A stretch of DNA of 64,000 nucleotides from Tremella fuciformis (Eukaryota; Basidiomycota; Tremellomycetes; Tremellales; Tremellaceae): the NCBI GenBank assembly GCA_032768795.1, contig CP136492.1, positions 1,054,001 to 1,118,000 of the forward strand, given 5' to 3'. Each line of letters begins with the position of its first letter. The stretch's first letter is position 1. The translations under genes were made by a program, and so were the position numbers. The notes beneath the pieces are model-generated. The model was not told the DNA's origin. It searched no databases and saw only the letters and a list, made by a program, of their open reading frames with translations. Shown here one piece after another: positions 30,022 through 42,888 of the stretch.

Positions 30022-32738
30022 ATGGCATACGATGCCCGACCGGAGGCTCGACCGAGCAAACTGAAGCGCAAGCGACAGACGAAAGTGCCAGCCATGAAAT
30101 TGACGCGGACGAAGCTCAGCGCGGACGCCCTACCATGGAAGTCCGTAAAGACGGCGTCCTTCTCTGGCGTTGATGGTGGAGGAGGCATGATGATGCTGGA
30201 GGAGCTGGACGATGTGGATGTCGAGTGGGAACAGCACGATGACGGAAGAAAGACTGCACACTTTGTGGTGAGACTTGCTCGTCCTCTGTTCATTGTCGGG
30301 CTCAAGATACAAGACCTCGAAGAAGGCTCCTGATCAAAAGCGCAAACTCAACAAGATATCTAAGGCGACTGCACCTATCGTCGATGCTCTTGAGAGTGCA
30401 TACGGGACAGTAGAGGATCGTCTACAAGAAACCACCTCCTCAGGCCCGGAGTCTGCCTCTGGTAGTCGACAAGGCAACGAAGAATCGCCTAGCGCGGAGT
30501 CGGAGACAGCGGGAGAAGAGGTGGAGGAGGATCCGGAGGTACCCTTTGAAGGTCCGTATCCTCACATGGATGAAGTGGAGTCGTTGACCGTCAGATGCTC
30601 TCCTGCCTGATTGGTCATCCTGCCCTCTTCACCCCGATCTCAAGAGAGCTCTGCTCGCTCTGGGGTTCGTCAAGCCGACCGAAATTCAGAAACGCTCCCT
30701 TCCCCTCTCAGTGGCTGGCAGGGATGTCGTTGGAGTAGCAGAGACTGTCAGCCACGATCCGTTCAAGACTACTCTGTCGCTAACGCCAATAGGGATCAGG
30801 GAAGACACTTTCATACGCTCTACCGATACTTTCTCATCTCCTCCACTCTCCACGGCGTGCGTCTGGACGTCGACAATTGTCGGCTCTCATGTTGTGCCCC
30901 ACCCGAGAACTCGCTCTTCAGGTTGTGGACCACCTTCAGTCGGTGCTTACGCAAGCATTGCCGGAGAAGCAGGGCCCGCCTCGGATCAGCATCGGAAGCG
31001 TAATTGGTGGGCTGAGCGCACAGAAGCAGAAGCGTATCGTCGAAAGAGGGTGTGATATCCTGGTAGCTACGCCGGGACGACTCTGGGACTTGATGAAAGC
31101 GGTGGGATTTTTCGTTTGCCAATCCTATGCTCGCTGACGGCTCAGGACGAAGATCTTGCCAGCGGCGTCCGCGGCATCCGCTTTCTTGTGATCGATGAAG
31201 CAGACCGTATGATAGAGAACGGGCATTTTGCGGAGCTGGAAAACATTGTTCGCCTTACTGAGCGTGAACAGGGGCAAGTGTCCCTCTCTTGAGGTCTCGA
31301 TGCCATCTGACACTTGCAGCGCATCTTCGGGCGTCGACGCCGCCGATGCCGAAGACCCTGTCTTTGCCGTCTCGCAGGCAGATGTGGCAGCACGTTCCGA
31401 CATGCAGACATTCATCTTTTCCGCGACTCTGTCGAAGGAGCTGCAACATAACTTGAAGAAGCGCAAGAGGATCCCGGCAAAGAAGGGTGGCAAAAAGGCT
31501 ACAGCACTAGGCATGTCATAATATCTTTTGCGAAGGACACGGAGCTGATCGTATCAGAGGATCTTGTCGAGAGATTGGACTTTCGTGATCCAAAACCTGC
31601 GGTCATTGACCTCAGCCCGGAAGGGGGTGTCGTGGCAAGTCTGAGGGAGAGCATGGTAGAGTGTGTCGTGACTGAAAAGGTGCGAGTGTTTTGAGTACTG
31701 AGGAGGGTTGAGCTCACATGCAGGATCTCTATCTCTACTACTTTTTGCTCCGCTACCCTGGTCGCTCGCTTGTTTTCGTCGGCTCGATAGACGGCATTCG
31801 CCGGCTCGTTCCTCTTTTCGAGGTGCTACAAGTACCGGTCTACCCGCTGCACTCGCAATTGCAGCAGAAACAGCGTCTGAAGAACCTCGACCGCTTCAAG
31901 TCGTCCAAGGACGGAGTCTTGATTGCGACCGACGTCGCTGCCCGTGGTCTGGACATACCCCACGTCGAACATGTTGTGCATTTCAACTTGCCAAGGACGG
32001 CCGACGCATACATCCACCGCTCAGGCCGGACGGCCCGTGCGCAGAATCCCGGTTTTGCGCTACAGCTGGTGTCCGCGGAGGACAAGGGACTTCAGCGAGC
32101 CTTGATGAAATCTTTGGACCGAGGTGCGTCCCTGACTCCATCTAGTGAGAGGAGAACTAAGTGGCAGATGTCGAGCTGCCCGAGCTGCCGATAGAGAATG
32201 GCTTCCTTCCAAAACTCAAAGAGCGCATCAGGCTCGCAAGAGAGATCGAAAAAGCCCAACATGGCGTGAAGAAGGAGAACCACGACAAGAACTGGCTACT
32301 GGAAGCAGCCGAGGCTCTAGACGTGGACATCGATCCCAGCATGCACGTCTGGCATCTACGAGCCGGGACGCAGTGCTTACATGCAGGTTGTCGGATGGGG
32401 ACGATCCGGACAGGCCATTTGCTAGGAAGCAGAAGAAGGGCGCCGATGGCAAAGTCGCCAGTCTCAGGGCTGAGCTCAAGGCGTTGTTGGCGGAACCTCT
32501 CGTCGCTCGCGGCGTGTCAGCCAGATATCCTACGAGCGGGAGCAAGATCATCATTGACGATCTGCTTTCTGCCAAAGGTCAGCGTGTGATCAGCACAGCA
32601 CTGGGTGTCGTAAGCTGACACTCAGGCCATCCGACCTTGCTCGGCGCATCCAGCACAAAGGCTTACGACGAGGTGCACACTTCCCGACCAGCAAAGAAGC
32701 TGAAGCGGGGCAAGCCAAAGACGTCGAACGGCAAGTGA
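30022..32738 (+). CDS. MAK5: ATP-dependent DEAD-box RNA helicase Mak5 (DDX24)
   Basis: About eleven exons. The basic N-terminus ([23 protein letters not shown]) matches the Mak5 start. Helicase motifs in order: Q motif [13 protein letters not shown], motif I AETGSGKT, Ia [36 protein letters not shown], then a lineage-typical linker, [26 protein letters not shown] and [10 protein letters not shown]. The C-terminal part ([24 protein letters not shown]) and Lys-rich end are also as in Mak5. The protein acts in 60S ribosomal subunit assembly in the nucleolus. Three introns need GC donors to hold the frame (31274, 31511 and 32343). Start at 30022 gives the conserved basic N-terminus. Confidence 0.93.
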
Positions 32739-33013
32739 TAAAGAGGCCCGTCGCCTGACATGCATTGCGCCCATGTTCGCCTCCCACGTATACCACGAGG
32801 AGGCCGTCTCTCACACCACAACCCTGTAAATACGGTCTACAACCCTACACTGACACTATGGAGTGTATGACACCCTAAGAAACAAGTTGATAATGCACTA
32901 AAATGCTGATATGAATGTTAGATGTGTCACGACAAGAAACAGAAAGATGATAATTGTCCTCAGAATAGCATGGAGAAACGAGATTGTCCTGGCTGAGCGC
33001 CACGAGTGCCAGG

Positions 33014-35401
33014 TCACGGGCGTAGTTCGTGTGGCGGTAAAGCTCCTGAACAGATGCCTCGCTGACGATGCCGCGTGAGAGCGTCGCCTCGTGCAAAATT
33101 ACGCCCACTGGCCGGTCAGCCTCTTCCATGCCAATAGGGAGAGCACGGACCATGGGCAAGAAAACTTCTTCGCGCCAGAGTGTATCCGCATATGCCTCTT
33201 CAAGTCATGTAGTCTGACGAACGCCGAATCACTTTTTGTGAGTTCATTGCGCTAGTGTCAACAGGCGAGCAGACTCACCAGTCAGGTACCGGGCACTTGT
33301 TTGGCTTGTCGTCCAGATGCGTCTGGATATGCGCCTCGACTGCGCTCTTGCGAGGAAAGTCTCGGTCGCAATCCTCGATGAGGCACCGATACCGCTTGCT
33401 CGGCCCCGCTCCATGCTCGTCGAGCGCCTGGAAGGTCGTGAAGAGCTGCTGCAGGAGCTCCTTGGGCAAGCCTTTACCCTGCCCCTTGTTCATTTGCGGC
33501 AAGAGGACCTGCATCTCTCCGGAGTGGGCATCACGGTAGTTGATTGGGGGCATCGGCCCGTCGTCCTCGATCTCCTTGATGCTCAGTGCCGGCCCGAATA
33601 TCTCGCTCCCCATGGCGGACGACGTCGGGTGCATTGGCAGGGACAAGGGCGGTATGTCGTCCCCTGGGACGCTGGGTGCGCGATGAAGCAGAGTGGCAGG
33701 GTTCAATGTGCGAGGATCGGGGGGCGAGGAAGCTGAGCGGTGTTTCGACTGAGGGGTCTTTGACTTTGGACGAGGACCAGGACGGAGACGATTGCCAACT
33801 GGTGGGTATGCCTTCTTGCGAGGTGTCTCGGGGGTAGCAGAGACGGATCGTTTCGACGGCCCGAACTGGGAGGGGGCGAGCCCAGCCTGGGCCATGTTGA
33901 AAGAAGCGAGGTCTCCGACCATCGGGAACAGACCGCCATGAGACATCCCGGCGGGCATCATGGGCATCTGCGGAACGTGCGAGGCGGAGAGGGAGCGGTG
34001 AAAGACCCGTGCGTCGGCACCAGGAAAGGTGGCGGGGACGGGGAAAGAAGCAGATGCGTGTCGCATCAGAGGTGGTGCTGCTTGTTGTGCCTGATGTTGT
34101 TGCCACTGCTGCTGGTTTCCAACCCATTGGCTGACGTTACCGTAAGCCTCAGCACCAGGCATAGGGACGCCCATGCCAATCTGCATGTTGGCGCCCGCCG
34201 TCTGAGCGGGCAGGGGCGCGGGGTACATGCTTGGGACCGGCGGATATTGGACACGCTCAAACCGTGGCGCAGCTCGAAGAAGCTGCTGGCCATTGGGAGC
34301 GAAAGAACTCTCGGCCGGCGCACTATGGGGCATGGCGGGCATAGTCGACACGAAAGGCTGTGAAGGAGTGACGAGCTCTCCCATGCCGATGGTCGACTGC
34401 GTGCTCGCATATGACACCATGGTGTCGGTAGTCGCTTGACGGAGGTCATGCGGTAGTTGCGGGTAAGACTGAGGGGCAAAGTAGCCAGCAGAAGGTATGC
34501 GAGAGGTTGAACCCATTTGAGTAGTGGAAGGAGTCGCGGTCAGGAGATGTGCACCGCCCTGTGTTAGCGTGCCAAAGTCGAGTGAGAATCCTTCCTGCTG
34601 CTCCAAGGGCGAGGCAAAGACAGTTGGCAAGGGGGTCATCGGGTGGTTCGAGATGTTCGGACTTGGCTCAGCGGACAGACTGCCGTCTATCGCCGACGAG
34701 CTAGAGGGCATGAGGGCGGGCGGCATGAGTGCGTGCGACTCCATAGGCGCGGTCTGCGGCGAGCGCAGGGCATACGAGGCGACGGAACTGCTCGATACCA
34801 GTCGAGCATTGAACGGTGAGGTCGGTACTTCCGAGGCGGAGGCCGACCGTGCGAGCGGGGCGGTGGTAGTGAGCGACGAGGAAGGAGCTGTTGATCTGCG
34901 AATGTTTACGGGAGACATGATCGCCGCCGAGGACGTTCTGAAACGAGCAGCAGGAGATGATACTGGAGCCCGCCCCAGGCCCATCATCATGCCCTCATGC
35001 CTCTTCTTGCCTACCGGGTAGGGAGAGCCTACAGGAGTTACTGTCGCGCTCGAGGGCATATGAACCGGTAGCGGGTCGGTCATATCGCCGCCCTCTTCTT
35101 CGAGAATCGGAGGGCATGCCAGAGACGTGGGCGTATATGCGGTTCGACCCGGTCCTGGTGTGGCGAGGAAGGGTTGAGGGAGAGAGGGCGAGGTAAAGAC
35201 CGGCCAGTCTTTGACCAGGCCTCTCGAGGCAAGAGGGGTCTTCTCCAGCATCGTTGGTGTTGGGAAAGACTGTGTGATCTGGATGGCCTGTGTCGGGTCT
35301 TCCGGGAATACGTGCCATTGCGCTGCATTTTGAGCCTCAAAGAAGCCCTCGAAGCCATCCATGTCGGGCAAGCCCCGGAAGGGAGAGGAGGAACTAAACA
35401 T
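33014..35401 (-). CDS. CRZ1: Calcineurin-responsive C2H2 zinc-finger transcription factor
   Basis: Three exons (35401-33279, 33231-33151, 33107-33014) sum to 766 codons. A long Pro/Ser/Met/Gln-rich activation-type region is followed by three C2H2-type fingers: CLIEDCDRDFPRKS...HIQTH, CPVPDCDSAFVRLHDLKRHMRIH and a compact CPCGRNFARGDALTRHRQRG ending near GIC. The last finger with its RGIC tail is typical of basidiomycete Crz1/Sp1 factors, which calcineurin dephosphorylates to drive calcium and cell-wall stress genes. Near the N-terminus, QAIQIT resembles a calcineurin docking PxIxIT site with the proline replaced. The frame is open upstream to 35437 but only from a GTG; the ATG at 35401 is the start. 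Confidence 0.85.
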
Positions 35402-37392
35402 GAGTCCTATCGAACATGCGAGAGTGGAGCGTCTCACGGGAATGCCGTCTCCATTTTGACCAAGTGGAGATGGGTTTCGGTCGGGGACTGAGAGAAGTTG
35501 GAGAAGAGGAGAAGAGAGATAGGACGCGAGAGAGGGGTCCGAGGGGCAGAAGAGATGGGGGAGAGAGGAGGATAAGATCGACCCTCAGGTCGATAGATGG
35601 AATGGGCGATCCCAACGATGGAAGCGAAAAGTCCGGGACGAACGGCTCTTCGAATTCGGGCGAGAGGTGACGGTTTCGAGAGACACCACTTTGCCAAGGT
35701 ACGCAGAGGCGCCCGAAACGATTACACCTGCCGAGAACAGTTGGCGACTAAGTGTAATTGCCTAAAGACAGATATGAGCTTCCGACATGTGCCAGGTCGT
35801 AGGTCGAAACGCCGGGTTATGTGAAGGGGTTTTGGGACTTACTCGGCTCTCTGTCACCTCTGGGACATGCAAACCCCCTTGAGCTGTCTCAAGTGCCCAA
35901 GTCCGAGCTACCGCTACGAGTGAGATGGGTGGTCTGGATGACTGATCTCCACTGGGGTGCCTTGTTGATCGGCGGCAATCACCCCTCCGACAAACACGCC
36001 CGTGCAGTCGATATCTGTTCGTTCCACCTCTCCCAGTGAGTTTCAGTCGCTCGGCAGGCCCTCGCGGCCGACGAGGGTGCCCGTCACCAGGAATCGCTGT
36101 TGCAAACGGACCAGGATGTCGATGTTTGTCACCACGGATCACCGGTTCCGGTCTTATCCCCGCGACTGATTTCTTTGTTTCCGAAAAGAGTGTGTTGTCC
36201 CGGCCTGGGCTCTGGCGGTCGGGTTATCGATATTATATCGGCAGCGGTCGCTTTCAAATGAGTGTCGGTTTGCAGCAAGCAAGATGTATGATACGAGAAT
36301 GACAGAGGACAGCGATGCAGAACCATCAAAAGCTGAGCAGGTAGGACGCTCGATGCATTGTGTACCACGGCGATGGGCTTCGCGGCAAAGCAGCGGGAGT
36401 TGCTCGTACTCTTTCTACGACAACGTCCCATCCGATGGTCAACACCATGCCTACTTGGAAAAATGAGCCAAGAGAGCCCTGAGAATGGCCCAAGTCGCCT
36501 CTGGCCGATCGTGGGCCTGGTCTTCTCGCAGGCGAGCTTTCAAGCGCAGTGGGCATTGTGCAGACCCTCAATCGGTCATTCATATACGACCGAGGCGTAC
36601 GCTGTCTATTGCACTCCATGGGAGCCGGGGGAATGTCCCAGTGAACGTTGCACGGGAGGAACCGAGACATCCGGACGCCTCGATCTGTCAGTCTGCTGGC
36701 GACCTGGCAGAGCAGAGGGGTGGTGATGGAACGGCAGGAGGAGAGTGTGCGATGACTCATTTGACCGCTCTTTCCTCTCTTGTTGACGGCAGGACCTGTC
36801 AGACGGCCAGCTGCGGTGGTGCGACGCCGACGCACCTACTTGGGTCGACTTGTTGACACGCCCGGAGTGCAGTCAATGACCGCCCCTGACGTAGCGGCCC
36901 CTGAACCTTGTCGATCCCCCTGTGCTCCGTGGGTTGGGACGGACATGATGAGGTGAGACGGGCGACGAGCGCACTAGAGGCGCCCACGAGCCGGGCTAGC
37001 GTCAGGATACATGGACGACGACAAAGCTTGAAGCCTGTCCATCTGTCTGCACACGGGTCATCAGAGGACTGCGAGTGGAGCTGCAGAGTTGGGACGAGCT
37101 GAATCTTGTCTCGCTGATGAGTCCGAAGTGCACTGCCTGTTGGTCTGGGCTATCATTTATCTGCTGTCGCGCTATCGCGCAATCAGGCTATTGTGCGTGA
37201 TGAGACTGGGTCGTCATGTTGTTAGGAGGAGGATGTTTGGACTCGTCGCCGTCGAGAAAAGAAAAAGCAGGCACGTCTCGGCCGCCACTTCACGGCGTTT
37301 GCCGGCATTACCTTCTTGCTTGCATAGAGAGGTGGGTTGCGGGCCCCCGCCAGCTCAATGGTCCACCTACTTGCCCCGCATCACAAAAGCCC
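35402..37392. other. Long gap upstream of CRZ1
   Basis: About 2 kb without a supportable gene in a window where gaps are usually under 700 nt. The first 300 nt (35402-35700) are purine-rich on the plus strand, i.e. CT-rich on the CRZ1 strand, as leaders here usually are. Short frames exist (for example 35821-36039) but none has convincing protein character or splicing. It probably carries regulatory DNA of CRZ1 and the divergent gene. Confidence 0.5.
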
Positions 37393-38315
37393 ATGACAGC
37401 TACGACAGCACTCAGCGATCCTGCAATCGACCCGGCATTGGCGGCAGAGGGCAGCACGCGTCCTCGCAGGACGTCTTCGGTCAATGCGCGCGCGGCACTT
37501 GCTGCTCCCGCGCACGGGAAACGGAAGTCTCGTACCAGCGCGGCTGGTTCCGCTGCGGAGGGTGGACGAGTGACGAGGCGCAAGGCGGCACAGCAGGCGG
37601 ATACTGAGCCCTCACGCGGCGAGGAGGAGAATCTGAATAGGTACGACTATGAGGGATCTGTAAGTATAACGAAACGATTAGACGTCAACGATGATCCATG
37701 GACCGGTGGCTGACGAGCAGAAGCGCTCGCGGCAACAGTCCCCTGCGCCTTACTCGTCGACGTCTGGCCTGAGCTACGGGACATGGTACGGCGCCGCGGG
37801 ACCTTCGACAGCCCCGCAGTCAGCGGCGGCCGCTCAACCCACGCTTGACACGACCTCTAAAGTAGCTGCCAAAACATTGGCCGGTGCCGCCGGGAAAACA
37901 TCGGTCAGTCTTCAGTCCTGATTGCCAATGCAACATCTCTGACTCGCAGGGCAAACCTCTCTGGCTGCCTTATCCCATTGGCCTCACCCCATTCCGCTAC
38001 CCCTGCCTCACGCCGCATCTTCCCCCTCCCCCACCTGGAGATCCGTCCAATCCAGCCTTTCGGAGGTACAACCCGCACGAGCCGCAACCCGCACACGAGC
38101 CGCCTGCATTGGACCTTGCGGCGCAATCTGCGGCCACTGCACCTGCAACAGGTCCGGAACCGCCCACGGAGCAGAGTCAGTCGACCGAGTTCAACCTCGA
38201 GCTTCCGATGAACGATTCGGACGCCGAGGCGTATGCCTCGCTTCAAGCTCTGTTGTCGGCCTCACAGGCATTCACGGATGCTCAGCAAGTAGACCAAGGC
38301 TTAATCACTGACTAG
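37393..38315 (+). CDS. Hypothetical protein, Ala/Pro-rich, three exons
   Basis: Exons 37393-37659, 37721-37903, 37950-38315 give 271 residues. The N-terminus holds a basic Ala/Arg/Ser segment (RPRRTSSVNARAALAAP, GRVTRRKAAQQ) resembling a nuclear localisation region; the middle is Ala/Ser-rich; a short conserved-looking block KPLWLPYPIGLTPFRYPCLT follows in exon 3; the C-terminus is Pro/Glu-rich and ends in a helix ASLQALLSASQAFTDAQQ. I do not recognise a family. The IGLTPFRYPCLTPHLPPPPP block is the part most likely to be conserved. Probably nuclear, by composition only. Confidence 0.6.
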
Positions 38316-39038
38316 CGGGTCGCTACGAGTAGCGCTGATCTCCCCTGTAAAGTGTAGTTGTCGGGCGAGACATGCCTTCCGGCTACACGCCCAGCCTGCT
38401 TGAGCTTCTTAGCTATCAGAGGAGACTTCTGGATCTCTGGCCAATCTCGTTGTGCATCTTGTAGCCCCTGTACACTACACAGCACCTCGTTGAAGGAATG
38501 ATATGAAGACATGTGAATGAGCAGGCTGCAGCCATGGCTTGGTTCCTGGCATTCTAACGCTGCCATCCTGTGGTCTATGCATGTCCCATGCGATAAACCT
38601 GCTCAACCTTGAAGGCAGCCAGGCTGTTCTGACCGATTCTGGCTTGTCTAATAGGATTAATTGACTTGTCGCGTCCAGCCAACCCGTGTCCGATTTCAGG
38701 GTCACTCTCGTCTTTCTTGGGTCTCTATCCAAGACCGGTCGATCACCTTCTACAACTGCAAGACACAGGCATTGCATTGCCGAGCCACTCGTTACTCCTC
38801 ATCACCTGTGCATACACTCTTCTACCTGTATTACAAGGAGAGAAAGGCGACGACGCAACCCGGTCACCACGCCGCCGGGCCGGCTTCCCATCTCTGATTC
38901 CCCATTCACCATCACACGTTCGACCACACAGAACCCTCCCTTTCTGCCCGCCTCCCTTTGCCTCGTCGCCCGACTCTCCGTGGCCGCCGCCGCCGCCGCC
39001 TCGAGCTCCGGAACGCCTGATATTGGCGTGGAAGCATC
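38316..39038. other. Promoter and leader region of PHO85
   Basis: About 720 nt; strongly pyrimidine-rich from about 38880 to 39000 just before the first coding bases. No other feature recognised. Confidence 0.5.
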
Positions 39039-40955
<1,917 letters not shown>

Positions 40956-41130
40956 ATTGACACTCGACATGGCCTCTTTTCTTTGATGGCTGGATATATT
41001 CAGCAGTTCCCGCACAACAGTGCCTTGTACTCGTATCTCCCAGAATTGGCGCTTGGTCGGCGCGATGAACGACAACATGCATTCATCTCATGGTCCCGAA
41101 CCAAAGCATTATGACGTGATGAAAGGTATG

Positions 41131-42320
41131 CTACAATGCCGTACCACGTTCGAAGCTGGCCCGTATCCTGATCGTCAACACTCTGCCTGGCTCAGCAAAC
41201 GAGAAGGAATACCCACTCTTTGGTATACTTGTCATAATACCGCGCAATCTTCTTGTTGAAGACCTTGTTGCGCTCGTTGATATACGTGACCACCTCGTCC
41301 TCGTCTTCCTTCTTCTTGCGCTTGTTCTTGCCGAGGCTGTAGATCAGTACACGACTGCAGTGCTACAGAACAGGATAGGCGCACTCTTTGTTGATCTTGC
41401 CGACCACCCGGTCGACCGCGTCCTCGCTCGGCTTGCTATCGCCATACGCCAGGGTGTCCATTCCGCGATACAGATCCTCGTGGGCCGTCAAACCCTGACT
41501 CGCACGACTCGGCCCGGCCACAGCAAGCGACTCGCTCGTCGCACCTGCAGGAACCAGCGTGCCGGGCGCCAAACCCAGCGCAGCCTCCTTCTGCCGCTCG
41601 TACCCCAGCAAGTCCGGTTTCGTCGCGCGCAAATCCCTATTGTACTTTTTGTGCGCTTCGTCCTCGGCATCTAAACTCAGCTAGGGGACCGACTTCACAA
41701 CTGAGGAGACAAACTGTGGAAGGCCGTGTCGGCCTTGATGGCCTGCTCGGCCATCTTGGCTTCCCACCGCTCGTTCTGCTCTATACTCCATTCCCATGCC
41801 TTTTTCCGCTCCAAGTCCTCGCCCGTCTCCTCGGCATCGGCCTTGAGTCGTAATGTCTGCGCGAGCTTGCGTTGCTTCTCAAGCCGGGCAACCTCTTTCG
41901 CCGTCACTTTGGACTTTTGATGGTCCGCGATGAGGTCTTTGCGATTGGCAGCGGACGACGCGTTCTAAAGTCAACCTGTGGTCGGGCGGCAAATTGCCCA
42001 CGCTAGGCATATGAGTGGCTCACCATCCGCACGCGCAAGTCTTTGAGCTTCTGCATCCTCTCCGCCATGGACAACTTCCCGGAACTACTTGCACCCGATG
42101 CTTCGGCCTCTGCTGCCTCCGCCTCGACATCCTGACCTGCGCCCTCGTCGTCCTCTGTTGACCCGTCTGCACCATTCTCGTCCCCCTCGTCGACTTCCAC
42201 GCTCGCTTCAGTGACTGTCTCCTCGGATACCTTGGACCGTGATCTCGCGGATGATCTTGAAGGCCCGGGAGATGGGGATGGCGCTGCCGACTTGATCTCT
42301 CTTGGTTTGCGGGCGGGCAT
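41131..42320 (-). CDS. SYF2: Pre-mRNA-splicing factor Syf2
   Basis: Starts MPARKPREIKSAAPS at 42320 and ends SFERGTAL at 41131. After an acidic low-complexity N-terminus (Glu/Asp/Ala), the helical Syf2 core follows: RMQKLKDLRVRM, NASSAANRKDLIADHQKSK, RKKAWEWSIEQNERWEAK, HNAEDEAHKKYNRDL, YERQKEAALGL, AVDRVVGKINK, and the conserved C-terminus [31 protein letters not shown]. Syf2 is part of the NineTeen-associated complex acting at the second step of splicing. Four introns; the final one (ending GATCAG) is needed to reach the conserved last 13 residues. It converges with PHO85, 175 nt apart. Confidence 0.93.
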
Positions 42321-42888
42321 GACGGTCGTGATAAGATGTAAAGACAGGTGAATGCGTTTAGGGCGTGGTCTAAAGGCAGGTGGGTGGCGGACTACTTTAG
42401 GCGTGTCACTTCGTAGGGTGGAAATAGGCTCCCGGTTGTATCCCGACAGTCAGGCGGTGAGCCAAAAACCACAGCACCCAGGATTCCCACCTGGTCCCCG
42501 ACGGTGGTACTGGCTGGGCGATACGTGATTTGGCTTCCCAGAGCGGACGGGATGGGGCATTTTTCACGTTCGATGGCCGTGGATACTGCGCAAAACCTTT
42601 ACAGGCAATATGAACGGTGATTTTTGCCAGGTGCCTCGTTGGTAGATTAGACTTTGTGTGCGGGATGTCCGGGCTAAACTGCCGGCCCGCACGCACCGGT
42701 ACTCACCTGTAGATCTACTGACGACATGAACAGATCTCCAGCGACTTCAGCGAGCGCCGAATGGGCGGTCCAGACGCAAATAGAGATGTAATACACAATC
42801 GAGTTCATGTCTCTTTCGATCACAAAGTCACTCATATAATGTCTGACCAGGATCTTGCTATGGCCAGCAGCGCAGGTCTTCCTGAGAG
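42321..42888. other. Divergent promoter between SYF2 and the MFS gene
   Basis: About 570 nt between divergent starts; no coding or RNA feature recognised. Confidence 0.4.

Noticed and set aside
30820..31055. Open frames on both strands inside MAK5 with protein-like length
   Set aside because: They overlap the helicase motifs in another frame and have no start or family signal; shadows of a biased coding sequence.
34524..35021. Plus-strand frame opposite CRZ1
   Set aside because: Antisense to the low-complexity activation region; no start context or splicing support.
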